Below, piece by piece: positions 1 through 9,081 of a stretch of 64,000 nt of DNA. The stretch lies in contig JALCLH010000007.1 in the NCBI GenBank assembly GCA_022647765.1, positions 1-64,000 on the forward strand. Direction: 5' to 3'. Under the pieces are notes generated by a model that saw nothing but the letters and a program-made list of their open reading frames with translations, ran no database searches and was not told the origin of the DNA. A program made the position numbers and the translations under genes. The stretch comes from Acidipropionibacterium sp. (GTDB taxonomy: Bacteria > Actinomycetota > Actinomycetes > Propionibacteriales > Propionibacteriaceae). Numbering within the stretch: position 1 is the first letter of the stretch; the number at the start of each line of letters is the position of its first letter.

Positions 1-50
1 TAAGCGCGGGGAGGGCGGACGACATTGGAAGAGTGGCGGGGAGCGTCACG

Positions 51-1058
51 TCACTCCATGTCCTTCGCTGCCATCACGGTGATCAGCTCGTAAGCGATGT
101 TCGCAGCTGCAACAGCAGTGACAGCTGCGTGGTCGTAGGGCGGTGAGACCTCGACCACGTCTGCGGCGACGACGTTCAGCCCCCTTAGTCCACGCAGCAT
201 CGTCTGAAGCTCGCGACTCGACATTCCTCCGAACTCGGGGGTGCCAGTGCCCGGAGCGAAGCCCGGGTCGAGGACGTCGACGTCGACCGAGACGTATACG
301 GGGTGGTCGCCGATACGTTCTCGAACCCTGGCGAGCACCCCATCAGTTCCAATTCGATCGAACTCTGTGCAATGCACAGCTGTGAAACCCATTTCTGAAT
401 CATCGCGGAGATCCTGCGGGTCATACAAAGAGCCCCGAATACCCACGTGGGCGGAATGCTCTTTGACAAGCAGCCCCTGCTCCATTGCTCGCCGGAATGG
501 TGAGCCATGTGTGTCCGGAGCGCCGAAATAGGTGTTCCACGTATCAAGATGAGCGTCAAAGTGCAGCAAAGCCACGGGTCCAGTCACATCATCGACCGCT
601 TGGAGAGCAGGTAGTGCAATCGTGTGGTCACCGCCCAGCGCAACGAAATGTCGCCCGCTAGCCAGGAGAGCACGGAGCCCGTCGTGGATCTGATCAATCG
701 CAACATGAATGTCAAAGGGACTGCACGCCACATCCCCGGCATCCACGACCTGCTGGGTCTGAAATGGCATGACCCCCATGTCTGGATTGTACGGCTTGAG
801 TAGCCGTGATGCTTCACGGATGGCCGACGGCCCAAAACGAGCACCAGACCGATAGGTGACTCCGGCGTCGAACGGCACGCCTACCACGGCTGTGTCATAT
901 CGTTGAACGTCTTCGAGTCGTGGTAGTCGACCAAACGTGGTCAGCCCCGCATAGCGCGGCACTTGCTGTGCATCGACCTGTCCGATCGTCCCTTGAGAAT
1001 AATGCACATGCTGGGCAATCCTGCGATTGTCACTCTCGATAGAAGTCGATTCAGACAT
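51..1058 (-). CDS. Agmatinase/ureohydrolase family protein (copy 1)
   Basis: Predicted Mn-dependent ureohydrolase of 335 aa that would release urea from a guanidino compound. All arginase-superfamily metal-binding motifs are visible: GGDHT near residue 143, DAHLD near 168, and DVDVLDP near 259. Length and the N-terminal pattern (VGVPFDAGVTYRSGARFGP) match the agmatinase/guanidinobutyrase branch rather than arginase. It is the last gene of a five-gene minus-strand operon, 44 nt behind a paralogue, with an importer upstream. An AGGCAGGAA box precedes the ATG at 1058. Substrate (agmatine, guanidinobutyrate, guanidinopropionate or free guanidine) cannot be fixed from sequence. Confidence 0.9.
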   Translation of the reverse strand: MSESTSIESDNRRIAQHVHYSQGTIGQVDAQQVPRYAGLTTFGRLPRLEDVQRYDTAVVGVPFDAGVTYRSGARFGPSAIREASRLLKPYNPDMGVMPFQTQQVVDAGDVACSPFDIHVAIDQIHDGLRALLASGRHFVALGGDHTIALPALQAVDDVTGPVALLHFDAHLDTWNTYFGAPDTHGSPFRRAMEQGLLVKEHSAHVGIRGSLYDPQDLRDDSEMGFTAVHCTEFDRIGTDGVLARVRERIGDHPVYVSVDVDVLDPGFAPGTGTPEFGGMSSRELQTMLRGLRGLNVVAADVVEVSPPYDHAAVTAVAAANIAYELITVMAAKDME

Positions 1059-1102
1059 ATCTGTTCCTGCCTCTCAATAGCCAGAACGAACTGGAAACAA
1101 TC

Positions 1103-2095
1103 TCAACAGCCGGGTTCACCGCTCACTCTCGCGTGCTGCTGCTTGGAGCAGGCCATCAGTGCGATGAGGTCGAACACCACAGTCGCGGCCTGAATGCTCG
1201 TCACCTCACTGTGGTCATATGCAGGGGCGACCTCGACGACATCTGCGCCAACCACATCAACTCCTCTGAGAGCTCTGAGGAACCGCAGGAGCTCCCGAGA
1301 GATGAGGCCACCTGCCTCGGGAGTGCCGGTACCAGGCGCGAACGCGGGATCGAGTACGTCTATATCGACGGAAATGTAGGTCGGGGCGGAGCCGAGGCGG
1401 GTCCTGGCCTCAGTGACCAACTCATTGAAGCCGCGATCGTCGAAGTCGCTGGATCGGATGACTTTGAACCCCATGTTGGCATCTTCGGACAGGTCGTTTG
1501 CACTGTATATTGGACCGCGGGTTCCGACATGGATGCAATGATCAGGAAGAAATATGTCTTCCTCATAAGCACGTCGGAACATTGTGCCATGAGTGATCTT
1601 CATTCCGAAGTACTGATCCCATGTATCGAGATGTGCGTCGAAGTGAATCATGGCCACCCGACCGAATTTCTTATGGACTGCGCGAAGCATGGGCAGAGCA
1701 ATAGTGTGATCGCCACCAATTGCAATGAGCCGTCTGTTCGCTCCGAGGAGACTCAGTGCGCCGTCTTCGATCTCATGGACTGCGGCATTGATGTCATACG
1801 GGGTGCCCACCAAGTCACCGGCATCGACTACTTGGAGTTGCCTGAATGGGGAGAACCCAAAATCGGGATGATACTGTGGTCGAATAGTGCGTGATGCCTG
1901 GCGCACACCCATTGGCCCAAATCGGGCGCCAGAACGGTATGAGACACCTGCGTCGAAGGGGACGCCGACGACCCCGACGTCCCATGTGCGGACGTCTTGC
2001 GCTCGTGGTGCTCGGGCAAACGTCCCTTCGCCGCAGTAGCGGGGAAGTTTGGTTACATCGGTAGGGAGCACAATGTCTTCCGATATTTCTTCCAT
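1103..2095 (-). CDS. Agmatinase/ureohydrolase family protein (copy 2)
   Basis: Second ureohydrolase, 330 aa, clearly paralogous to the gene that follows it but diverged along its whole length. It keeps the metal ligands GGDHT, DAHLD and DIDVLDP and the same PFDAGVSYRSGARFGP segment. Its ATG shares one base with the TGA of the ABC ATPase gene, so it is translationally coupled to the importer. Two tandem family members in one transport operon suggest either a hetero-oligomeric enzyme, as known for some nickel-dependent guanidine hydrolases that need partners, or two substrates. That split of roles is inference. Confidence 0.9.
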   Translation of the reverse strand: MEEISEDIVLPTDVTKLPRYCGEGTFARAPRAQDVRTWDVGVVGVPFDAGVSYRSGARFGPMGVRQASRTIRPQYHPDFGFSPFRQLQVVDAGDLVGTPYDINAAVHEIEDGALSLLGANRRLIAIGGDHTIALPMLRAVHKKFGRVAMIHFDAHLDTWDQYFGMKITHGTMFRRAYEEDIFLPDHCIHVGTRGPIYSANDLSEDANMGFKVIRSSDFDDRGFNELVTEARTRLGSAPTYISVDIDVLDPAFAPGTGTPEAGGLISRELLRFLRALRGVDVVGADVVEVAPAYDHSEVTSIQAATVVFDLIALMACSKQQHARVSGEPGC

Positions 2096-2916
2096 CAGTC
2101 CTTCTTCTCGCGGAGGTCGAGTGGCTCGCCAAGCTGTGGGAGAAAGCGAGTCAGGAATTTCTTTGTTCGATCCTCTTTTGGATTTCTAAGAATTACATCC
2201 GGTGGGCCTTGTTCAACGATCACACCGTCTGCCATGAAGATGACGAGATCGGCAACGTCGCGAGCAAATGACATCTCGTGAGTGACCACCACCATCGACT
2301 GTCCCTGGGCGGCCAGACTGCGCATCACGCTGAGAACTTCCCCGACTAGTTCGGGATCGAGCGCAGATGTTGGCTCATCGAACAGCATCACATCGGGCTT
2401 CATCGCTAGCGATCTGGCGATCGCCACTCGCTGTTGTTGTCCTCCGGAGAGCTGCGACGGGTAGGCATGACCCTTGTCCTGGAGCCCAACGCTCGCAAGA
2501 AGATCAAGGGCGGCAGATCTGCTGTCTTCTTGGGTTGCGCCCAACACGTTTCGGTGACCGAAAGCGACATTGTCTAGAACCGTCATGTGAGGAAAGAGAT
2601 TGAATTGTTGAAAGACCATTCCGACGTTTTGACGATGAGCCGCAAGATCTCGAGGTCGGCGTTCCTTGAGAAGGCCTTCCTCCAAGTCGTACCCAACGCT
2701 CTCTCCGTTGACGAAGATGACACCTTGGTCGAGGGTCTCCAAGTGATTTATACAACGAAGGAGGGTGCTCTTCCCCGAGCCGGACGGGCCTATGAGGCAG
2801 GTCACCTTGTGCGCCGGGGCATCGAAGCTGATCCCTTTGAGGACCTCGAGCGATTTGAAGCTCTTTCGAGCCTCTCGAACTTGAACTGCGGGAGTAGTCA
2901 ATTTTTCTCCGATCAC
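2095..2916 (-). CDS. Polar amino acid ABC transporter ATP-binding protein
   Basis: ATPase subunit (273 aa) of a GlnQ/HisP-type importer, acting at the inner face of the membrane. Visible motifs: Walker [10 protein letters not shown] near residue 43, Q-loop in [15 protein letters not shown], signature LSGGQQQR, Walker B VMLFDEP and the H-loop VTHEMSF. The [10 protein letters not shown] sequence is characteristic of the polar amino acid uptake (PAAT) family. It lies 27 nt behind the permease gene and overlaps the following ureohydrolase start by one base. The substrate is probably a guanidino or cationic compound, judged from the neighbours. Confidence 0.93.
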   Translation of the reverse strand: MIGEKLTTPAVQVREARKSFKSLEVLKGISFDAPAHKVTCLIGPSGSGKSTLLRCINHLETLDQGVIFVNGESVGYDLEEGLLKERRPRDLAAHRQNVGMVFQQFNLFPHMTVLDNVAFGHRNVLGATQEDSRSAALDLLASVGLQDKGHAYPSQLSGGQQQRVAIARSLAMKPDVMLFDEPTSALDPELVGEVLSVMRSLAAQGQSMVVVTHEMSFARDVADLVIFMADGVIVEQGPPDVILRNPKEDRTKKFLTRFLPQLGEPLDLREKKD

Positions 2917-2943
2917 GATGATATTTGTCTCGCACTCGCGAAC

Positions 2944-3867
2944 TCAGTCGTCTTGATCTTTGGCCGAAGCGGACGAGTCTCGTGAAGAGTAGCTCCGTTC
3001 AAGTATTCCTTGAAGGGCCATCATTGCGGATACAATGATGAGATACCAGATACTTGCCACTATGAGCATCGGAATGACCTGATAAGTCTGTCCGGCAATT
3101 ACCTGCGCCGAGAAGAGGATCTCTGGAACTGAAATTACACTGACGAGGGATGTCATCTTCAGAAGAGAAATTATCTCGTTTCCAGCTGGGGGTACGATGA
3201 TGCGCATAGCCTGTGGAAGCACGACTCGAGTGAAGACTGTTTGGCTTCGAACTCCTAGTGCACTCGCCGCCTCGACTTGGCCGCGAGGTACGGAGACTAT
3301 CCCGTTGCGGATGATTTCAGCCATATACGCTGCCTCGCAGAGAGCGATGCCGAGCGTCGCAGCGACCCATCCGTTGATCACGGAGTTTGTCGGTACAGCG
3401 ATGAGCGGGGCGGTGAAAGGAAGGCCGACACTGAGGGTTGGATAGAGGGCGGCAAGATTGAACCAGAATATGAGCTGGACCAGCTGGGGCACGCCACGGA
3501 AGAACCAGACGTATATCTTGTAGAATCTGATCAGGATCGGATTTGGACAGGCAGACGCTAGAGCAAGTCCCAAGCCGAGGATCAGTGCGATAAGAGTCGA
3601 GATCACGGTGAGGAGGATGGTGTTCCTCACACCTCTCAGGATGGCGCCGTTGAAGAGATAGCTCCAGATGATCCCCCACTGGAATCTTTGATTCCTTACC
3701 ACGCTTATAATGAGGAGCGCAGCCAACAGAAGCAGGATGATGGCTGCTGTCCAAAGGACAATGTGATGGCGAGGTCTTACCTTCAAGTCCCTGACCACAA
3801 TGTTATCGGCATTGCTGGCGTCAGTCTGTTGGTCGCTGATTGCGCCAGTATCTCGTGTGTCCGCCAT
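2944..3867 (-). CDS. Polar amino acid ABC transporter permease
   Basis: Membrane subunit (307 aa) of the same importer. A polar N-terminal tail of about 35 residues is followed by about five to six hydrophobic segments. The EAA coupling loop is seen as VEAASALGVRSQTVFTRVVLP, and the HisM/GlnP-like stretch VWFFRGVPQLVQLIFW lies in the middle. A single permease gene implies a homodimeric channel, as is common in this family. It starts 4 nt after the binding-protein gene ends, so the two are surely co-transcribed. The C-terminal tail is acidic and Ser-rich. Confidence 0.92.
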   Translation of the reverse strand: MADTRDTGAISDQQTDASNADNIVVRDLKVRPRHHIVLWTAAIILLLLAALLIISVVRNQRFQWGIIWSYLFNGAILRGVRNTILLTVISTLIALILGLGLALASACPNPILIRFYKIYVWFFRGVPQLVQLIFWFNLAALYPTLSVGLPFTAPLIAVPTNSVINGWVAATLGIALCEAAYMAEIIRNGIVSVPRGQVEAASALGVRSQTVFTRVVLPQAMRIIVPPAGNEIISLLKMTSLVSVISVPEILFSAQVIAGQTYQVIPMLIVASIWYLIIVSAMMALQGILERSYSSRDSSASAKDQDD

Positions 3868-3871
3868 GAGG

Positions 3872-4735
3872 TCAGATTCCGTTGTTGACGGTTACCGTGC
3901 TGATCTTCCCTTGGCTGTTTCCGAGGTTGTACTTGGCGAGAATCTTAGAGTAGGTTCCGTCGTCAATGAGCTCTTGGAGAGCGTTCTTGATCTGCGGGGT
4001 GAGCTTGCTGTCTTTTGCGACTGCAATGCCGATGTAGGCCGGACTGAAGACCTTGCCGACGCTCTTGAACACGTCCGGTTGCTGACCCTGCATGTATTCC
4101 CAGACTCCTGGATCTCCTAATCCAACCTCGATCTGGCCGCTCTTCACGGCGAGGGAGACATCTTTCCAGCTTGGCAACTGTTTGATTTCAAGCGCCTTCT
4201 TGCCGGCGTCGGTGCACTTCTTACTCTGCTCTTCGGCGGCGGCCTCTTCGGCAGCCCCGCGCATAGCCCCCACCTTGTGGCCGCAGAGGTCATCAATGCT
4301 ATCAGGTACAAAGGACGCATTTGCTGCAATGATCATTCCGGATGCGGTCCGGTAGTAGTCAATGAAATCGACTACCTTCTGTCGCTTCTTGGTATCAAAC
4401 ATGGACGCTGCGGTCGCGTCGACTCGCCCGGACTGAATTGCTGGAATCAGAGCGTCGAAGCTGATGGAGGTTACAGTGACCTTCTTGCCGAGTTTCTTTC
4501 CCACTGCGCGGAGAAGGTCTACATCGATTCCCCGGAAATCTTGCTGATCCGCCGTCTTCGACGAGTACGGCAGCCCCACGGTAGGGTCTGTTCCGACTCG
4601 GAGAACGTTACTCGTGTCGCTTGCACTTGACTTCGTGGAACCAGAGGAGCCAGCGGTTCCACAGGCGGTAAACGAGACGGCACACATGACGCTGATAGAG
4701 GTTGCAAGTATCCGCTTCAAAGAAGTTGGGAGCAT
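3872..4735 (-). CDS. ABC transporter substrate-binding lipoprotein
   Basis: Extracellular solute-binding protein family 3, 287 aa from the ATG at 4735. That start is chosen because GGAAGGAAG stands a few bases upstream; a TTG five codons earlier is the alternative. It has a lipoprotein signal peptide: a basic start, a hydrophobic core and the lipobox VSFTAC, then a Ser/Thr-rich linker. The mature part has the family-3 pattern (GIDVDLLRAVGKKLG, then a dipeptide-like RVDATAASM segment). It should capture the ligand outside the cell for the adjacent permease. First gene of the operon, divergent from the PucR regulator. Confidence 0.92.
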   Translation of the reverse strand: MLPTSLKRILATSISVMCAVSFTACGTAGSSGSTKSSASDTSNVLRVGTDPTVGLPYSSKTADQQDFRGIDVDLLRAVGKKLGKKVTVTSISFDALIPAIQSGRVDATAASMFDTKKRQKVVDFIDYYRTASGMIIAANASFVPDSIDDLCGHKVGAMRGAAEEAAAEEQSKKCTDAGKKALEIKQLPSWKDVSLAVKSGQIEVGLGDPGVWEYMQGQQPDVFKSVGKVFSPAYIGIAVAKDSKLTPQIKNALQELIDDGTYSKILAKYNLGNSQGKISTVTVNNGI

Positions 4736-4910
4736 TGTTCTTCCTTCCAAGTGGGTGGCCGTCCGAGGTGGGATAGATGCCTTGGGCAGTCGACGTTGCG
4801 ATGGTCGGCCAGGTAGAGCTGCTGGTCGTGTGGGGACCCGCAGCGACAGCCTTCGTCGTCAAGACCTCATCTTGGAGTAGCGCAGGAGATTGCCACAAGC
4901 CAGGAGGCTC

Positions 4911-4934
4911 GATTCGGGAGCAATCCATCGAATC
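4911..4934. promoter_or_regulatory. Inverted repeat in divergent promoter region
   Basis: GATTCG and CGAATC arms with a 12-nt spacer lie in the 270-bp gap between the importer operon and the divergent PucR-type gene. Position and symmetry make it a candidate binding site for that regulator. No textbook -35/-10 pair could be assigned with confidence. Confidence 0.35.
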
Positions 4935-5005
4935 TGGGCTTGTGGCATGTGCGATCCTCCATGGTTCGTCATTGTGATGAAACATGCGGTCCATATCATC
5001 AGAGC

Positions 5006-6442
5006 ATGTCGGTGTCGCTTGCGGAGGCCCGCGGCTCGAGCTTGGATGAGCTGCTCGGCGTTCCAGAGCTCAGATTGAGACTCGTATGTGCGTCGGGCAG
5101 TGCGCTCGATCGTCCCGTTCGATGGGTGTACACGACGGAACTGGTGCACCTGGGCCCGTATCTCCGTGGTGGTGAGCTGGTCTGTACGGTCGGCTCGAAC
5201 TTGGTGGATCAGGAGAGCTGCGACGCCTTTGTTGAATGCCTCCGGGCCGCCCGAGTGGTGGGTCTGTGCTTTGGGTCTGGCGACGTGCATCGTGACATCC
5301 CGGAGCCATTGATCCGCGCGTGCCGCCGGTCGGAGGTGCCTCTGCTCGAGCTGCCGGAGGGGGTGAGGTTCCTCGCCATCACGGAGTACCTGGCGCAGCA
5401 ACTGCTGTCCGCCGGGGTGGCGACCAATGCGCAGCTGACCGGATTGACCGCGCAGTTGCTGACCGCGGTGCGGCAGAAGGTGTCGATAAGTTCGCTCCTG
5501 CAGATGGCCGAGCGTGAGCTCGGGGGCCGGTTCACGCTGAGACAGCCGAACGGACGCGTCGTAGGTTCTGATCCAGAGCTCGGCGCGGGATTCGAGTCGG
5601 AGGATGTCTCTGTGCCGATCGCCGAGGGGGGACGGTTGTGCTGGTCGCCCGACCGCGGGGACGGCAGAGGCGATGTCGATGACGAAGCTCTCGTGCAGAT
5701 CGGCCGAGTGCTCGATATCGCATGTTACGAGGAAGAACTGGAGCAGAACGGTCGGCGCGAACGGTTGGGCCTTCTGTTCGAGCTGGTTGCTGACGGTCTG
5801 GCGGATGTTGCGGCACTGTTTCCTTCTTTCTCGGAGTCCGGTGTGATCGCCGGTACCGTCACGGCATCCGTGTGGGCGCCCGGCTGTGCGGCGCAGCTCG
5901 GTGGTCGCTTGCACGCAGCGTTGTTGGGAGATGCCCCGGACGCGGTCTATGCCGTGACTGCGACCGCAGCACAGGTCCGCGAGGCCGCGGCAGACCTTTC
6001 ATTGGTCTGCGGTTACGGCAGCACCGTGCCACTCATTGAAGTCGGCCGGAGCATTTCTGAGGCTCGGGCGTGCCTTGAGATCGCGCAGCGCACAGGCGAG
6101 GTCGTGGGACCGAGCAAACTGACGAGTCTGGTGGGGTTGCTCGAACAGCAGCCCTGGAAGCGGTTGAGGCCATTCGTCGATCAGCTACTGCGTCCGGTAC
6201 TTGACCACGATCGACGACATGGAACGCAGCTGCTGGACACCTTGAGGGCATTTCTTCATCATGATGGAAATCTTCAGGAAACCGCTCGGGCACAGTACTT
6301 GCATGTCAACACGGTGCGAAACAGACTGGGGCGGGTCGCACAGCTCAGTGGACACGACCCTCTGAGCTTTGACGGCCGGGCGGCACTGGAGATTGCGATG
6401 TGGGCCCGCGATCGGTCCCAACGGCGTCTGGGCTCGCATTGA
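5006..6442 (+). CDS. PucR family transcriptional regulator
   Basis: Regulator of 478 aa. The N-terminal third matches the PucR/purine-catabolism regulatory domain (LDELLGVPELRLRL near the start, then TTELVHLGPYLRGGELVCT). The C-terminus holds the PucR helix-turn-helix, with a long helix LLDTLRAFLHHDGN followed by ETARAQYLHVNTVRNRLGR. I start it at ATG 5006; longer in-frame ATGs exist from 4940 but would run back into the promoter region. Family members respond to nitrogen-rich metabolites such as purines, GABA or amino acids. Divergent placement implies control of the ureohydrolase/importer operon. Confidence 0.88.
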   Translation: MSVSLAEARGSSLDELLGVPELRLRLVCASGSALDRPVRWVYTTELVHLGPYLRGGELVCTVGSNLVDQESCDAFVECLRAARVVGLCFGSGDVHRDIPEPLIRACRRSEVPLLELPEGVRFLAITEYLAQQLLSAGVATNAQLTGLTAQLLTAVRQKVSISSLLQMAERELGGRFTLRQPNGRVVGSDPELGAGFESEDVSVPIAEGGRLCWSPDRGDGRGDVDDEALVQIGRVLDIACYEEELEQNGRRERLGLLFELVADGLADVAALFPSFSESGVIAGTVTASVWAPGCAAQLGGRLHAALLGDAPDAVYAVTATAAQVREAAADLSLVCGYGSTVPLIEVGRSISEARACLEIAQRTGEVVGPSKLTSLVGLLEQQPWKRLRPFVDQLLRPVLDHDRRHGTQLLDTLRAFLHHDGNLQETARAQYLHVNTVRNRLGRVAQLSGHDPLSFDGRAALEIAMWARDRSQRRLGSH

Positions 6443-6583
6443 TGTCGTTCTCAAAGGAGCACCTCGGGAACTGGCTCTGGTGGGGGACAGGATCCCTGCG
6501 TCGAGCTGCCTTCCCGGAGCGAAGGGTGATCGTTGCGCCCTTTCGTTGGAGTCGAATGGTTCGGTGGTGAATGGTTCAGTGGG

Positions 6584-6841
6584 TTAGGCGACTTGGGTGC
6601 GCTGGTCTCCGCCTACGTATTCGATGGCCAGTTCGCCGCCGACGGCGTTGAGGTACTTACGGATGGTGCCGATTCGTGCGCTGTCAAGGTCGCCGCGCTC
6701 GATCTTGGAGACCTGGCGCTGCCCTACGCCGACTCGGGCCGCGAGCTGTGCTTGGGTGAGTCTGGCGCGCTCGCGCAACTCCCGCAGCCGGTACGTGCGG
6801 GCCTTCGGCGACACTCCAGCCCTCAGAGGAGGTGTGCCCAT
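6584..6841 (-). CDS. Orphan XRE-family antitoxin-like regulator
   Basis: A 85-aa DNA-binding protein with a complete helix-turn-helix in RLTQAQLAARVGVGQRQVSKIERGD, followed by the C-terminal IRKYLNAVGGELAIEY strand that is typical of XRE antitoxins encoded after RelE/HigB toxins. No toxin gene precedes it: only 68 bp separate its start from a TA module on the other strand. It is therefore probably the leftover half of a TA pair, or an extra regulator of the neighbouring module. Confidence 0.8.
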   Translation of the reverse strand: MGTPPLRAGVSPKARTYRLRELRERARLTQAQLAARVGVGQRQVSKIERGDLDSARIGTIRKYLNAVGGELAIEYVGGDQRTQVA

Positions 6842-6890
6842 CCTTCTTGGAACCTGCGTCAGCTCTTTGATCTGTTGGCGACGAGGAGAG

Positions 6891-6908
6891 TGTGAACTAT
6901 AGTTGACA
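6891..6908. promoter_or_regulatory. Palindromic operator of the HigBA-like module
   Basis: TGTGAACTATAGTTGACA contains a perfect 10-bp palindrome AACTATAGTT with near-symmetric flanks and ends one base before the toxin ATG. Such sites normally bind the cognate antitoxin. The toxin mRNA would then be short-leadered or leaderless. Confidence 0.5.
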
Positions 6909-6909
6909 C

Positions 6910-7218
6910 ATGGAGATCGTCAAGAGCACGACCTTCGATCGTTGGCTTCGGGGGCTGAAGGACCGGCGAGCCGTCGCTCGCGTCATGGTGCGCGTCGATC
7001 GCCTCGCTCATGGGAATCCGGGCGACGCCAAACCAGTCGGCAGTGGAATCTCGGAGCTGCGGATCAACTACGGCCCGGGCTACCGGGTCTACTTCCGGCA
7101 AGAAGGACAGCGACTGATCCTCCTGCTCTGCGGAGGAGACAAGTCAACCCAGCAGCGCGACATCGAACTGGCGCACCGAATCGCACAGGATTGGACCACC
7201 AATGAGCAACACGACTGA
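6910..7218 (+). CDS. HigB/RelE-family toxin
   Basis: Small basic protein of 102 aa matching the HigB-like (phage Gp49-related) RelE/ParE fold: FDRWLRGLKDRRAVARVMVRVDRL near the N-terminus, then GISELRINYGPGYRVYFRQ and LILLLCGGDKSTQQRDI. The YRVYF and GGDK segments are the family hallmarks. Known members are ribosome-dependent mRNA nucleases. The stop overlaps the antitoxin start by 17 nt, giving the toxin-first order of higBA loci. Confidence 0.88.
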   Translation: MEIVKSTTFDRWLRGLKDRRAVARVMVRVDRLAHGNPGDAKPVGSGISELRINYGPGYRVYFRQEGQRLILLLCGGDKSTQQRDIELAHRIAQDWTTNEQHD

Positions 7219-7501
7219 GGCATTCAGTCCCTACGACGGCGCTGACTACCTTGACAACTTGGACGACGTGGCCGCTTATCTTGAGGCGGCGCTTGAAGAT
7301 GGTGACGACCCTGCGCTCGTCGCGCGGGCGCTCGGCACCATCGCTCGCTCCGGAAACGTCAGCGAGCTCGCGCGCCGCGTCGGCATGAGCCGCGAGGGCC
7401 TCTACAAGGCTCTCTCCGGGGATGGCAATCCGAGCTTCGCCACCATCGTGAAGGTCGCCGGCGCTCTGGGACTCAAGCTCCATTTCGAACCCGCTGTCTG
7501 A
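7202..7501 (+). CDS. HigA-like addiction module antidote
   Basis: Antitoxin partner of 99 aa. The N-terminal half is acidic and probably wraps the toxin. The C-terminal half carries the DNA-binding helix-turn-helix GNVSELARRVGMSREGLYKALSGDGNPSF (given here as its positions 59-87 in outline) and ends in a strand LKLHFEPAV. This is the architecture of the 'addiction module antidote / DUF' proteins that follow Gp49-like toxins. Both copies of the pair look intact, so the module may be functional. Confidence 0.87.
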   Translation: MSNTTEAFSPYDGADYLDNLDDVAAYLEAALEDGDDPALVARALGTIARSGNVSELARRVGMSREGLYKALSGDGNPSFATIVKVAGALGLKLHFEPAV

Positions 7502-7693
7502 GCTATGAGCTGGGGGCTGCCATAAGGCGCGCTTTGGTGAGGCTGCCCGCGTTCCGCCACCTGGCAGAACGCGCCGGAGAGTCTCTACCGTGCTCGTTGT
7601 ACAGGGAGTAGGTGGAACGAGGGCGGCGTCCATGGACACGACCTATCACGAGCCGCGAGTTCAACCGGGACTCCTAACGAATCCCACACCTGC

Positions 7694-8959
7694 TCAGGCC
7701 ATCGCGAAATGCACTCGCTGCGCCGGCCCGGCGAGCATGACCGTGACCAGGATGCCTACCGCGAAGATCCCGGCGCAGGCAATAATCGCATCCGGTACGC
7801 CAATGAGGTTCGCGACGACCCCGACCGCAAGTGTGCACATTCCGCAGACGCCGTAGGCGACGGCAGCATATGTCGAGGCGGCGCGCGATTGCCGTATCGG
7901 GGTGAGCCCGTGCGTGACCGTTGCCAGTCCGAGACTGTACGACGGGCCCTGACCGAGCCCCGCCACCGCAGCGGCGAGCAGCAGAGCGGCGGAGTTCCCG
8001 GAATGCAGGGCGAGACCGATGCCCGCTGATCCGACGACCAGCGGAAGGCCGGTCATCCAGGCGCGCAACTGCAGCATCCGGCGCGCGCAGACGGTCTGTC
8101 CGAGCCACGCGCAGGCCAGGAACACGCAGCCCGGGATCATGGTCTCGAACAGCGAGAGCTCCGGGCGGCTGTGCCGCACCTGGGTCGCGACCAGAGCGAG
8201 CACGACGCCGGCGCTCGACCATGCGAGTGCGCCCAGCACATAGCCCGCGACGCGGTGGCGCCGGTGGTAACCGCCGACGACCTCTGCGAGAGGATGAGCC
8301 ACCCGCGTGGGCTGCGTGCGGCGGGACGCCCGGGAGGTGTGTGCGCGTCGTGCCTGCGAGTGCTGGGTCGTCGCGCCCCAGAGTCCTGCGCCGATGAGGG
8401 CCGCCACGGCGGCGTGGCCCAGGTAGACGGCCGGGAACGGCACCGGCAGCGCTGCGCCGAGGAGTCCACCGAGGAGGTTGGCGGCCAGCGCGCCCACCAC
8501 CGCGGCGGTACCGGCCACGGTGCGGGAGCGCTCTCCCAGCCCGGCCAGGGTGACTGCCGAGGCGGCTCCGGTCGCGATGCCCGCAGCGACGCCGGCGATC
8601 ACACGTCCGAGCACCAGCAGGGCGAAAGATGCGCTGCCCGCGAGCATAGTGAGGTCGGCAACGACGACCACGCCCATGGCTGCAACGACCATCGTGACTT
8701 CGGTGCGTATCGCGTGGGCCGGTCGTGCCACTGTCACGATGAGCGTGACCAGCAGCGCGAGCAGGTAGGCGCTGAACAGCGCGGATTGCAGCAGAGGCGT
8801 GAGACCAAAGCGCTCGGCGTACAGCGGAACGAGTGGATTCGGAAGGTTGACCCCGGCGATCGACACGCACAGCGCCAGGGCCGAGAGCATCCCGGCCCCT
8901 CGACGGATCGACGGTTCGTTGCGGATAGTCGGTGAGTGCTGCTCGCAGTGCCAAAACAC
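7694..8959 (-). CDS. MFS transporter
   Basis: Major facilitator protein of about 421 aa with 12 predicted hydrophobic segments. NLPNPLVPLYAERFGL in the first segment is typical of drug or metabolite efflux members of the DHA1 type. I keep the GTG at 8959 because a good promoter ends exactly one transcription-start distance before it, which predicts a leaderless message; ATG 8890 is the alternative and would put segment 1 directly at the N-terminus. A Lrp-type regulator is divergent, so an amino acid or related compound is a plausible substrate. It ends near 7694 with a 190-bp gene-free gap before the TA module. Confidence 0.82.
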   Translation of the reverse strand: MFWHCEQHSPTIRNEPSIRRGAGMLSALALCVSIAGVNLPNPLVPLYAERFGLTPLLQSALFSAYLLALLVTLIVTVARPAHAIRTEVTMVVAAMGVVVVADLTMLAGSASFALLVLGRVIAGVAAGIATGAASAVTLAGLGERSRTVAGTAAVVGALAANLLGGLLGAALPVPFPAVYLGHAAVAALIGAGLWGATTQHSQARRAHTSRASRRTQPTRVAHPLAEVVGGYHRRHRVAGYVLGALAWSSAGVVLALVATQVRHSRPELSLFETMIPGCVFLACAWLGQTVCARRMLQLRAWMTGLPLVVGSAGIGLALHSGNSAALLLAAAVAGLGQGPSYSLGLATVTHGLTPIRQSRAASTYAAVAYGVCGMCTLAVGVVANLIGVPDAIIACAGIFAVGILVTVMLAGPAQRVHFAMA

Positions 8960-8965
8960 ACACCG

Positions 8966-8994
8966 ATTATGAGAATTGCTGATAGATTCGACAA
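8966..8994 (-). promoter_or_regulatory. Promoter of the MFS gene
   Basis: On the minus strand TTGTCG (8989-8994) and CATAAT (8966-8971) are spaced by 17 nt. Transcription would start about at the GTG of the MFS gene at 8959, suggesting a leaderless transcript. Confidence 0.45.
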
Positions 8995-9081
8995 GCTCTT
9001 ATGGTGAGAGTGATCATAATGCACAAGACTGACGCCGGATGAGTGGACCTCCTGCGCATCCTGACCATCGAAAGGCCTGCT

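Noticed and set aside
8171..8935. 254-aa plus-strand frame opposite the MFS gene
   Set aside because: Antisense shadow: His/Arg/Gly-rich composition and no ribosome site.
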